DNA of 64,000 bases from Gammaproteobacteria bacterium (GTDB lineage Bacteria; Pseudomonadota; Gammaproteobacteria; SZUA-140): assembly GCA_015491865.1 (NCBI GenBank), contig WFVD01000009.1, forward strand, positions 1 through 64,000, given 5' to 3'. Each line of letters opens with the position of its first letter. The stretch's first letter is position 1. The notes beneath the pieces are model-generated. The model saw nothing but the letters and a program-made list of their open reading frames with translations. It was not told the origin of the DNA and made no database searches. Shown here in pieces: positions 11,375 through 19,442 of the stretch. Position numbers and translations under genes: made by a program.

Positions 11375-11403
11375 ACTATAGAGAACTTTTAGAGAACTTT
11401 CAA
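11375..11403 (-). promoter_or_regulatory. lexA promoter with a direct-repeat LexA-type operator filling the spacer
   Basis: On the minus strand TTGAAA (11403-11398) and TATAGT (11380-11375) are spaced by exactly 17 nt. That spacer contains GTTC-N7-GTTC (GTTC at 11397-11394 and 11386-11383). The site arises from two tandem copies of an 11-bp unit, AAAGTTCTCTA. The pattern equals the alphaproteobacterial SOS box and not the CTGT-N8-ACAG palindrome of enterics. It lies about 40 nt before lexA, where autorepression is expected. Confidence 0.72.
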
Positions 11404-11853
11404 GTGGGGCGATAAAAATAACACCTGCGGCAATCAAACCGACGCTTCAACCCTTTCGATTAATCTCTGCAGATAACAGCCAGCTCCATACCAACTCAGT
11501 TACAAAGAAAGCATCCGATTGAAGGTATATCAAGAGAGTCGCCTGCATAATCTACTCGCTATCAACCACCATTTTCTGGTTTCACCGTTAATCAGATTTG
11601 CTACTGGCTGCCTTCGTCAAGGAAGAGGGCGATGGAAGCATAAGGATCATAAACTCAAATTTTACTGTATTAAATTTATAGCTTAACTGCCTTCAATTAA
11701 GGTGATGAATAGCTTATTGCAACGTCAATTCTTTGTCCTTGTGCCCCATTTAATAACTGATTATTCTTGTGCCATTATTTTTATAAGCAGCGATGTCCCA
11801 ACAAATAGCTGGCATCCAAATTTATAATAATCCCGATAAAAAAGGACTTCTCA
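11404..11853. other. Divergent intergenic region between lexA and the di-heme cytochrome gene
   Basis: About 450 AT-rich bases without a convincing gene. The last 25 nt hold an AAAAAAGGAC ribosome-binding sequence for the cytochrome gene. Promoter elements for that gene must lie here but no hexamer pair stands out. Confidence 0.5.
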
Positions 11854-13761
11854 ATGAAACCGATCTACACCATTGCCGCTGCAGTTATCGCAGGCTCACT
11901 GGCCGGTTGTACCTACACCTCTCAGGGGCTGGTTGTCAGTAAAGACCGTTATGCTGAGGCGCTTCAGGAGGATCACTTTGGTGACACTGCTGAAAAAATC
12001 GTCTACCTCGACCAGAACTGGGATCGCTGGGATAGCCTGTGGTTTTACAACACCACCCAGGGTTCGAACTTTCTGCCTTACGATATCTTTGTCAATCTGG
12101 AGCAGAAGGATAACAAGACGCTCTTCAGAGAGAGCACGAACATGAGCAGGTACCGTTACCTGCCACAGCGTGATAGCTGGGATAACCCCGATGGTCTGCC
12201 GGTTGGCCTGGTCAAGGATAGCTATCAGGGCAAGGAGTATGTCGGCTTTACCTGCGCAGCCTGCCATACCACTCAGATCAATTATGAAGGTACTGGCATC
12301 CGTATCGATGGCGGCCCGGCACTAGCTGACATGGATAGCATGCTGCTGGCACTTAATGAGGCGCTAATCGCTACCCAGAATGATGAAGAGAAACTGCAGC
12401 GCATGGCAACACGAATCGCCAAGGACCGTGAGGCTGTACGGCAGGAGCTAGTCGCAACCACCGAGAAGCTGACACGCTATAATGACATCAACCGCCCGAC
12501 CAATGGTGAACAGACCGTCCACTACGGCTATGGACGGCTCGACGCTTTTGGCCGCATCTATAACCGAATACTGGGGCACCTGACACCGGGTAATGAAAGC
12601 AGTAATTTTAACCCTCCCAACGCCCCGGTGAGCTACCCCTTTCTCTGGGACACACCGCAGCATGATTTTGTTCAGTGGAATGGCGTCGCCGATAATAACG
12701 ACGGCACGCCTGCCGGTTTCCTTGGCCCGCTAGGGCGCAATACTGGCGAAGTACTCGGTGTGTTTGCCACGTTCAGCCTGGAAAAACAGAAGCACCACCT
12801 GGGCTACAAGGCGTCTGTTGATAAACGCAACCTGTTACGACTTGAACGACACCTGACGTCACTGGAATCACCTTTATGGCCCGAAGAGATTCTGCCTGAA
12901 ATTGATCGCACACTGGCAAAAAAAGGTGAGGAGCTCTTTCAGACCTACCGCTGCCAGCTGTGCCATAGTGATGATGATGAGTTTATCCGTAATAATCCAA
13001 AACGCCAGGTCACAGCACAGTTTGCCAGTGTCGATATCATCGGTACCGATAAGCAGATGGCGAGCAACGCCATCTCATACACAGGAAAAAGTGGGCTATT
13101 TGAGGGTGAGCCTGTTGCGCTAGACCCCAGAGAGACCATTGCTGCAGAAACACCTGTTGTGGTTGCGCTCACCAAATCTGTTCAAGGGGTTATTATCGCG
13201 CGAGACCCCGATAAATCATGGTTACGCGGACGCGCAGAGTGGCTTTACGATATTATCGCCGCACTGTTCAACAACCCAAGACGAGAGGGATCGACACGTT
13301 ACGTCGACTTTGAAGAGAACGACGCCTTTCCTGAAAGCCTTTACGCCTACAAGGCACGACCACTCAACGGTATCTGGGCAACAGCGCCTTACCTGCATAA
13401 TGGTTCGGTACCGAGCCTTTATGAAATGCTGTTACCAAGCTGCAGCGATGGAGAGGTTGCAGCAGGTAAAAAATGTCGCCCTAACCGGTTCACGCTAGCC
13501 AACCGTGAATTTGACCCCATAAAGGTCGGCTTTAAACAGCATGAGACCAGCGATTACCCGGACCTGTTCGAGTTCGACACATCGCTACCGGCCAACCATA
13601 ACACCGGGCATGAGTACGCCGTCGGCAAGACACCCGTCATCAAGGTCGATGCCAACGGGGTAGCCATCCGCAATGCGGACGGCTCTTTTGCGATGGAGAC
13701 CCTGCCACCCATCAGCGACGAAGAGCGCTGGGCACTGGTAGAGTATCTGAAAACGCTGTAA
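11854..13761 (+). CDS. Lipoprotein di-heme cytochrome c, RoxA-like family
   Basis: This 635-residue protein has a lipoprotein signal (lipobox LAGC, Cys19), so it should be anchored in a membrane facing the periplasm or outside. Two c-type heme sites are present, CAACH (134-138) and CQLCH (367-371). Segments SYPFLWDTPQHDFVQWNG and GIWATAPYLHNGSVPSLYEML are hallmarks of the RoxA/cytochrome-c-peroxidase-like family. RoxA cleaves rubber oxidatively, but most relatives have no assigned substrate, so I do not name one. The gene stands alone on the plus strand, converges on a cytochrome P450 gene, and shares a bidirectional terminator with it. Confidence 0.82.
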   Translation: MKPIYTIAAAVIAGSLAGCTYTSQGLVVSKDRYAEALQEDHFGDTAEKIVYLDQNWDRWDSLWFYNTTQGSNFLPYDIFVNLEQKDNKTLFRESTNMSRYRYLPQRDSWDNPDGLPVGLVKDSYQGKEYVGFTCAACHTTQINYEGTGIRIDGGPALADMDSMLLALNEALIATQNDEEKLQRMATRIAKDREAVRQELVATTEKLTRYNDINRPTNGEQTVHYGYGRLDAFGRIYNRILGHLTPGNESSNFNPPNAPVSYPFLWDTPQHDFVQWNGVADNNDGTPAGFLGPLGRNTGEVLGVFATFSLEKQKHHLGYKASVDKRNLLRLERHLTSLESPLWPEEILPEIDRTLAKKGEELFQTYRCQLCHSDDDEFIRNNPKRQVTAQFASVDIIGTDKQMASNAISYTGKSGLFEGEPVALDPRETIAAETPVVVALTKSVQGVIIARDPDKSWLRGRAEWLYDIIAALFNNPRREGSTRYVDFEENDAFPESLYAYKARPLNGIWATAPYLHNGSVPSLYEMLLPSCSDGEVAAGKKCRPNRFTLANREFDPIKVGFKQHETSDYPDLFEFDTSLPANHNTGHEYAVGKTPVIKVDANGVAIRNADGSFAMETLPPISDEERWALVEYLKTL

Positions 13762-13788
13762 CAACAGCCGTTGGTTAACCGCAGTAAA

Positions 13789-13816
13789 AAAGGCTCTGTG
13801 TTACCACAGAGCCTTT
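13789..13816. terminator. Bidirectional terminator between the cytochrome c and P450 genes
   Basis: AAAGGCTCTGTG (13789-13800) pairs perfectly with CACAGAGCCTTT (13805-13816) around a TTAC loop. A T-rich tract follows on the right and an A-run precedes it on the left, so it can stop transcription from both sides. Confidence 0.85.
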
Positions 13817-13846
13817 TCTTTGTTTCATTAAGCCTGTCCGCTATCG

Positions 13847-15148
13847 CTATGCTTTCCACTTAAGCAGGTAATGCTCTGGTACTGCACCACCATCTTTATC
13901 GATGGAACCCAGCGCCCGAATCTCAGGGCGCAACAGCACCTGTTTTACCATCTCCGGAATCATCACCCGCCCGATCTCTTTCCCCATACATTCATGCAGA
14001 CCAGAACCGAAATGGAAGCTGTTGCCATAGGGACGCGCAGGGTTAAAGGTCTCGGGATCATCAAACGCAGCGGAGTCAAACATCGCCGACAGCATTAGCG
14101 GTAAAACGGTCTCCCCTTTAGTGATTGTCGTTTCGCGCGCTGTTCCCTTCGCGAGGGTGTAATCTTCCGCTGCGGTACGGAACATGTATTTAAAGGCGGG
14201 ATTGAAGCGCAACGCCTCCCACACAATCGGGTCAAAGGTTTCATTATCACCCTCTTTGGCTGCCGCCTGCGCCAGAGCAAATACCTCAGGCCGACTCAGA
14301 ATGCCTTCGACCGCCTGGCTCACCGCCATTGAGGTTGTCTCTACAGCACCGATCAACAGACCACCCGCATTGATTCCCTGACGTAATATATTGAACTTTA
14401 CCCCCTCAGGCGGTTCTACCTGCAAGATGCGATAAACCACATCATCTTTCGATTTACCTAATTTATTCATCACCCACTTACGCGCGATCAGAACGCCAAT
14501 ATAGAGACCGAGCCAACGATTGGAACGCTTTCTATTTTGAATGATCGCCTCAGGGTCAGGCTCGTTATGAAAAAACTGATTATGAAACGTATCGTACTGA
14601 TTCCAGTAAGACCATTTAATAAGATATTTAGGGTCGATGCCATCCAGCCCAAAGTGTTCCTGCACCATCGCTGTGGGTACGGTACGGCCGTAATTGGGCA
14701 CCAGGTCGATCTCGCCATTGGCACAATCCAGCGTCTCTTTTGCCCGTGTCGCGACCAGCTCACGAATCTTCGGCAGGTCTTCACGTTTTAGTAGCGACAT
14801 CATGAGCGCCTTCTCATTATTGTGCATCGGAGTGTCATCTTCAGCCATCAGATAATCACCCATCTTCGGTTTGTAGAGTGCCACGGTAAATGTGTTGGGA
14901 ATACTCACCGCCTCATTGAAATCATCAAAACGGGCGATTAAGGTGCAAACAGGCGTTCTGAGTATCGGACGGCTCTCCCGCAACTCTTTGAAAAAAGGGA
15001 TGGGGTAGTTGTTAATCCAGCTACGCACCAGTGGCCACTGCTCCGCTTCAGGTGTGCTATCAAAACGTTCAAGAAAACTACCGCTTTGTAAAGCCTCTCC
15101 CTCACTACGGCTCGCCTCTTCGGCTAATGATCCTTGCGTTGCGCTCAT
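13847..15148 (-). CDS. Cytochrome P450
   Basis: This is a soluble heme-thiolate monooxygenase of 433 residues. I chose the ATG at 15148 because AAGGAGAGC lies just upstream; the longer frame to 15262 lacks P450 sequence. The hallmarks are present: I-helix acid-alcohol pair in GAVETT (Glu270-Thr271), ExxR (EALR, 311-314), and the heme loop FGSGLHECMG with Cys387. No ferredoxin or ferredoxin reductase gene is nearby, so electrons come from elsewhere. The substrate is unknown. The gene faces a di-heme cytochrome c gene. An inverted repeat about 140 nt upstream of the start is a candidate operator. Confidence 0.93.
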   Translation of the reverse strand: MSATQGSLAEEASRSEGEALQSGSFLERFDSTPEAEQWPLVRSWINNYPIPFFKELRESRPILRTPVCTLIARFDDFNEAVSIPNTFTVALYKPKMGDYLMAEDDTPMHNNEKALMMSLLKREDLPKIRELVATRAKETLDCANGEIDLVPNYGRTVPTAMVQEHFGLDGIDPKYLIKWSYWNQYDTFHNQFFHNEPDPEAIIQNRKRSNRWLGLYIGVLIARKWVMNKLGKSKDDVVYRILQVEPPEGVKFNILRQGINAGGLLIGAVETTSMAVSQAVEGILSRPEVFALAQAAAKEGDNETFDPIVWEALRFNPAFKYMFRTAAEDYTLAKGTARETTITKGETVLPLMLSAMFDSAAFDDPETFNPARPYGNSFHFGSGLHECMGKEIGRVMIPEMVKQVLLRPEIRALGSIDKDGGAVPEHYLLKWKA

Positions 15149-15284
15149 GATGCTCTCCTTAAGATTTTTTCTGAAAAGATGCCACCCAGGTTTACCCACA
15201 GCCAGGCGCGAATGGAAACAGCCCTCTAATAACCAGAGAGCGATTATCTTTAATATCCCCATTATTGTCTACGCCGACAAATCA

Positions 15285-15313
15285 TTGACGTTACACCCCA
15301 ATGTAACACTAAT
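15285..15313 (+). promoter_or_regulatory. Inverted repeat GTTACA-N6-TGTAAC inside a candidate promoter
   Basis: GTTACA (15290-15295) and TGTAAC (15302-15307) form a perfect 6-6-6 palindrome. It almost fills the 17-nt space between TTGACG (15285-15290) and ACTAAT (15308-15313) on the plus strand. It sits between the divergent P450 gene and the small genes at 15342 and 15480. A TetR- or similar dimeric regulator could bind here; no such regulator gene is in the window. Confidence 0.45.
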
Positions 15314-15341
15314 AACGGCCTGTATATCAGAGGTCAATGAA

Positions 15342-15434
15342 ATGATTTCAGAAAACGCTAAACTATTGTCACACCCTGCCGCCAACGGTGCTATGAGTGA
15401 TGCTGAAACAGAGGCGCCCTCACTTCTGCAATGA
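15342..15434 (+). CDS. Possible 30-residue small ORF
   Basis: The ATG at 15342 is preceded by AGAGG at 8 nt spacing and lies about 30 nt after the candidate promoter at 15285-15313. The product (MISENAKLLSHPAANGAMSD...) has no recognised family. It could be a leader peptide or an artefact of chance. Confidence 0.2.
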   Translation: MISENAKLLSHPAANGAMSDAETEAPSLLQ

Positions 15435-15479
15435 ACATCGAAGTGTCAATCTCCATTCAAAATAACCAGGGACAGGTTT

Positions 15480-15707
15480 ATGGCATCCAGCAATTATAGT
15501 CATGCAAAATGTGGTCAATGCGCCTACTGGAAAGTTAGCAGGAATCCGCTAGGAACATGCCGACTCGACCCCGAATACCAGACTACCATCGGTCGATACG
15601 GCAAAGCCTGCGGCGCTTTTGAAGCAGAAATTATTCTCCGACACTCCCCGCTAATAACGACATCCCCACCAGCTTACACAGGTTCTGATTCTACAAAACC
15701 CTGTTAA
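15480..15707 (+). CDS. Small four-cysteine protein of unknown function
   Basis: The 75-residue product has CGQCAYW (residues 11-17), then GTCRLDP and GKACGAFE. This spacing of four cysteines plus conserved-looking aromatic residues suggests a small zinc- or metal-binding fold. Residues after about 50 (RHSPLITTSPPAYTGSD...) look unstructured. GGGACAGG lies just upstream of the ATG. It is followed, with a 4-nt overlap of ends, by a convergent large gene. I do not recognise a named family. The P450 gene lies divergently upstream, but no functional link is shown. Confidence 0.6.
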   Translation: MASSNYSHAKCGQCAYWKVSRNPLGTCRLDPEYQTTIGRYGKACGAFEAEIILRHSPLITTSPPAYTGSDSTKPC

Positions 15708-17533
15708 AGTGAGCGCCGATCATGGTCAATCTTTGCTCTAAGGTTAATCCCCATTGCCGGTTTATCTATCTCTTCAAATGAGAATTGATTGTAGCTGGAA
15801 CTATTGTTAAGCAGCTCAGTCAACACAATATACTTTAGTGCCTCCTGGGTGACCACACTTAGCACTGTATTGGTACTATAGACAACGGCAGGTACAATCA
15901 CACTTGCAGGGTAGTCATCCTCTGCCGGGATCATGAGGGCGCGTAAATATTCACTGTTTTCCCCTGCTCCCTTGATCGATCGGGTCGCAATGGTCTCAGC
16001 ACAAGCGGAGAGGGTCTGAATACCGCAGCGAATATCGCTGTTTAATGACATCACCAGCCAGCGCACAACCCCGATCTGCCATCGTCCCTCTTTATCATTG
16101 CCAGCAACCGCTACCACTTTGCCGACAGCAAGTGATGCGCCGATTTGATCACCACGGCAGACAATGGCCATGCCGCCAGAACTGGTATCAACCTGCACAC
16201 AGTCGGTCACTATCAATGGAGCTGACTCCCGTTTTAACCGCCCCATCTCCGCCATTTGGTTTGCATAGATCTTTTCCCATGCGTCCTGTTTTTTCTGTTC
16301 ATCAAACTGAGAGATGCGGCGGCTGCTAAAGTTTGATGCCACACGCGCTTCAATTTCATCCTTTACCCATGGATTTTCATCTTCTGGTACCAGGGATAGT
16401 TCGTCCAGTCTCTTTACCGTATCATCAACTCTGTTCCATTCGGGGTCGAGGCGCAGTTCATCGTGTTCAGGGTTAAAATGAGCATCGGCACTTAGCCCAC
16501 GATGACAGTCATGCAGCCCTGAAATCAACTTCACTGGTTTATTGATTGCGTCGCGTGTCGCCCCCCGTTCGCAACGCGTCCCCCAAGTGAAATGCAGACG
16601 AATATACATCGCCTGCTTTGCGCGTGCACTTAGCATGTTGCTACCTCTCTGCCCCTGCTCCGTAAGGAGATCTATCTGTTCATCCATGAACGTGAGCAAA
16701 CGAGAAATATCAAACAGTCGTCCATTAATAAATTTAAGTGGCTTCTCAGAAAAGAGATGGTTTGCAGGGGCATCAATACCAAGGTCAACCACGATCCCCT
16801 CTCGAAAGTTGTCATCAAGGGGAGAGAGCGAGGTCAGTGTTGACCACATTGTCAGCTGCTTATACAGCTTTTCCGCCTCACCACTCATCAGGCGTGAAAA
16901 ATCAGCTAATGAGAGTAAAAGTATCTTTTTATAGAGCCCACTAATCGTAATAGCGGCTTCACCTTTTACTGCACTACCACTAGTCGCAATATTGAGGATC
17001 CCCATCTGTTCCGAGACCGCATAGAGTTTATGAAAATCTTGCCAGGTGCCATCTAACGGCGGACGATAGGACAAAAATCGCTCAACCAGCTCTAGCGACA
17101 TATAGTGCATCGCTTTGACTATCGATAAAAACAGCGCCTTTTTATGTTTCACCAGTAGCTTCCTGTTTTCCACTAAATCCGCAACAACAATCTTATGGCC
17201 GATGGCACATTCTGATAATAATGAGAGTGAGCGTTGCTTTGATTCGAGCTGTTTTTCTGATGGCGGTAGCGAATCATTATCAAAATTTCGTGGTGTTAAC
17301 TTATGAAGCTTATCCACTCGGTTCGATAACAGTGTCATCGCCTTAAAGCGCGGCACAACATCTATTTGATGGCGATTAATATGACTCAACACCCCCGTTA
17401 CCTGCTCACAACCATACTCATAATCCATCAACGGCAGCGCCTCAACCCAGCTGTTGAGGGATTTTTCACGCACATCAATTTCAGTTACTCCTGATGCACT
17501 TCGTGATGGGATATTAAATAATGGTTTTTTCAT
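15704..17533 (-). CDS. Large protein with C-terminal PilZ-like domain, putative c-di-GMP receptor of unknown function
   Basis: I place the start at the ATG at 17533 (MKKPLFNIPSRSASGVTEIDV, 609 residues). A longer frame reaches 17701, within 2 nt of purE, and would cover the purE promoter. Residues near 25-35 read SWVEALPLMD, a feature of large gammaproteobacterial proteins annotated as atypical cyclic-di-GMP receptors. The middle is mostly helical. Residues about 480-560 look PilZ-like: VDTSSGGMAIVCRG resembles DxSxxG, followed by EGRWQIGVVRWL. An RxxxR loop is not obvious, so ligand binding is uncertain. The gene is divergent from purE. Family naming is from memory of sequence style and is tentative. 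Confidence 0.5.
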   Translation of the reverse strand: MKKPLFNIPSRSASGVTEIDVREKSLNSWVEALPLMDYEYGCEQVTGVLSHINRHQIDVVPRFKAMTLLSNRVDKLHKLTPRNFDNDSLPPSEKQLESKQRSLSLLSECAIGHKIVVADLVENRKLLVKHKKALFLSIVKAMHYMSLELVERFLSYRPPLDGTWQDFHKLYAVSEQMGILNIATSGSAVKGEAAITISGLYKKILLLSLADFSRLMSGEAEKLYKQLTMWSTLTSLSPLDDNFREGIVVDLGIDAPANHLFSEKPLKFINGRLFDISRLLTFMDEQIDLLTEQGQRGSNMLSARAKQAMYIRLHFTWGTRCERGATRDAINKPVKLISGLHDCHRGLSADAHFNPEHDELRLDPEWNRVDDTVKRLDELSLVPEDENPWVKDEIEARVASNFSSRRISQFDEQKKQDAWEKIYANQMAEMGRLKRESAPLIVTDCVQVDTSSGGMAIVCRGDQIGASLAVGKVVAVAGNDKEGRWQIGVVRWLVMSLNSDIRCGIQTLSACAETIATRSIKGAGENSEYLRALMIPAEDDYPASVIVPAVVYSTNTVLSVVTQEALKYIVLTELLNNSSSYNQFSFEEIDKPAMGINLRAKIDHDRRSL

Positions 17534-17633
17534 TCTGATTCGTGCATTTTCATTGCATATAAAACTCCTTGTCCTCAAACGTAGCGGCATTAAAGTCTGT
17601 GACCTGAAGGGGGAGCCCAACCTTAAAAGCGGC

Positions 17634-17663
17634 CTGCCACAGCCTCGCCGCATCAGGTATAAT
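17634..17663 (+). promoter_or_regulatory. Candidate purE promoter
   Basis: An exact TATAAT (17658-17663) lies about 40 nt before the purE ATG. CTGCCA (17634-17639) is 18 nt upstream as a -35 with four matches to consensus. Confidence 0.5.
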
Positions 17664-17703
17664 ATCGACCATTCAATTAGATACGCGCTTAAGTGAGGCA
17701 TTC

Positions 17704-18204
17704 ATGCAACAACATCAGGTTCAGGTAGCGATCGTCATGGGCAGTAATAGCGACTGGCCAGTGATGCGTCAGGCCGCCGAAGCGCTGGCCGAGTTCGGTA
17801 TTGCCTATGAGGCGCAGGTGGTCTCAGCCCACCGCACACCCGAGTTGATGTTCGAGTTTGCTGACAAAGCCCAGGCACGCGGCATCAAGGTCATCATCGC
17901 CGGTGCAGGAGGCGCGGCCCACCTGCCAGGCATGATCGCCGCGAAAACCACCCTGCCGGTGCTCGGTGTACCAGTTCCCTCCCGATATCTCAAAGGGCAG
18001 GATTCACTGCTGTCGATTGTCCAGATGCCCAAAGGCGTTCCGGTCGCAACATTTGCTATTGGTGAAGCGGGTGCGGCCAATGCCGGGCTGTTTGCGATCT
18101 CAATGCTCGCCATTGAGGCGCCTACGCTAGCGCAGAAACTGGCTGATTTTCGCGAGACGCAGAAAGCACGAGTCTTTGCGATGGCGCTCGACGACAAGCC
18201 ATGA
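17704..18204 (+). CDS. purE: N5-carboxyaminoimidazole ribonucleotide mutase PurE
   Basis: PurE moves the carboxyl group of N5-CAIR to give CAIR in purine synthesis. The 166 residues are typical for class I PurE. Family motifs are present: [11 protein letters not shown] at the substrate phosphate site, [11 protein letters not shown] with the catalytic-site His, and [13 protein letters not shown]. The stop overlaps the purK start by 4 nt (ATGA), so the two form a translationally coupled operon. This supports the bacterial two-step route through N5-CAIR. Confidence 0.97.
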   Translation: MQQHQVQVAIVMGSNSDWPVMRQAAEALAEFGIAYEAQVVSAHRTPELMFEFADKAQARGIKVIIAGAGGAAHLPGMIAAKTTLPVLGVPVPSRYLKGQDSLLSIVQMPKGVPVATFAIGEAGAANAGLFAISMLAIEAPTLAQKLADFRETQKARVFAMALDDKP

Positions 18205-19346
18205 AACCGTCACCCATCATCCCACCGGCAACACTTGCGCTACTCGGTGGTGGTCAACTCGGCCGTTTTTTTGTACATGCAGCGCATGAACTGGGCTATA
18301 AAGTGATAGTGCTCGACCCCGATGCCGATGCCCCCGCAGGCAAGATTGCCGACAGCCATATTATGGCCAGTTATGATGATCAGGATGCGCTGTTACAGCT
18401 GAGTCAGCAGTGTGCAGCGGCCACGACCGAATTTGAGAATGTACCCGCCACCGTGCTCGAACAGCTGGCGCAGACGATGCCGGTCTCTCCCACAGCCGAC
18501 ACCGTATCGATTGCGCAGGATCGCATCCGTGAAAAAGAGTTCCTGCGTGATAATGGTTTTAACACCGCGCCATTTATCCCGGTCGAAAATGAGCGTGATC
18601 TCGACAACGCGACGGACGATCTATTTCCCGCCATTCTCAAAACCGCACGTTTTGGTTACGATGGTAAAGGCCAGGCCAGAGTCGCTTCAATCGATGAAGC
18701 CAAAGCCGCACAGCGTGAGTTTGATATGCCTTGTGTACTCGAAAAAATGTTGCCGCTCGACCTTGAAGTCTCAGTGGTACTTGCACGCAGTGCCACTGGT
18801 GAATGCAGCTGTTTTCCACTGGCCGAAAACAGCCACAGCAACGGCATACTTGATGTCACCGTGGTACCGGCGCGCACTACGCCTGAATTGCGCCAGCAAG
18901 CAGAACAGATGGCAAGCGAACTCGCCGCCAAACTTGGTTATATCGGCGTGCTGGCAGTTGAATTTTTTATTAGTGGCGGTCAACTGTTGATCAACGAGAT
19001 CGCACCACGCCCACACAACAGCGGCCATTACACCGTCGATGGCTGCATCACCAGTCAATACGAACAACAACTGCGCGCGCTCTGCGGTCTGCCACTTGGT
19101 GCAGCATCGCTACATAGCAACTCGGTGATGGTCAACCTGCTGGGTGAGCTGTGGTTGCAAGGTGAAAACAGCAGTGAACCCAGCTGGCAGTTGCTCCATC
19201 AGATTCCGAATCTGAAACTGCACCTTTATGGCAAGGCATCCGCCCGCCCCGCCCGTAAAATGGGCCATTTTACAGTGCTCGACCAGGATCCTGACGCAGC
19301 CATTACCACAGCGATGGCTGCACGCAGGGCGATAGGCATTCACTAA
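18201..19346 (+). CDS. purK: N5-carboxyaminoimidazole ribonucleotide synthase PurK
   Basis: PurK uses ATP and bicarbonate to carboxylate AIR to N5-CAIR, which PurE then rearranges. The 381-residue ATP-grasp protein has the N-terminal Rossmann start [11 protein letters not shown], the central ATP-grasp domain ([12 protein letters not shown]), and [14 protein letters not shown] near residue 275 at the metal/ATP site. The start overlaps the purE stop by 4 nt. No other purine gene follows. Confidence 0.97.
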   Translation: MKPSPIIPPATLALLGGGQLGRFFVHAAHELGYKVIVLDPDADAPAGKIADSHIMASYDDQDALLQLSQQCAAATTEFENVPATVLEQLAQTMPVSPTADTVSIAQDRIREKEFLRDNGFNTAPFIPVENERDLDNATDDLFPAILKTARFGYDGKGQARVASIDEAKAAQREFDMPCVLEKMLPLDLEVSVVLARSATGECSCFPLAENSHSNGILDVTVVPARTTPELRQQAEQMASELAAKLGYIGVLAVEFFISGGQLLINEIAPRPHNSGHYTVDGCITSQYEQQLRALCGLPLGAASLHSNSVMVNLLGELWLQGENSSEPSWQLLHQIPNLKLHLYGKASARPARKMGHFTVLDQDPDAAITTAMAARRAIGIH

Positions 19347-19442
19347 ACCCTGATGCTGTTTTCCGTCACGATTTACATGCCACAAGCGATCAATATAGTA
19401 TGTCTTCTGTAAAACCGACTATGACCTGAACAGGACTACAAC

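Noticed and set aside
15149-15262. Longer P450 start at 15262
   Set aside because: The extra residues show no P450 homology, and a strong AAGGAGAGC ribosome-binding sequence precedes the ATG at 15148.
17534-17701. Longer start for the large PilZ-like gene
   Set aside because: It would end 2 nt from purE and cover its promoter; the extra residues look like non-coding sequence.
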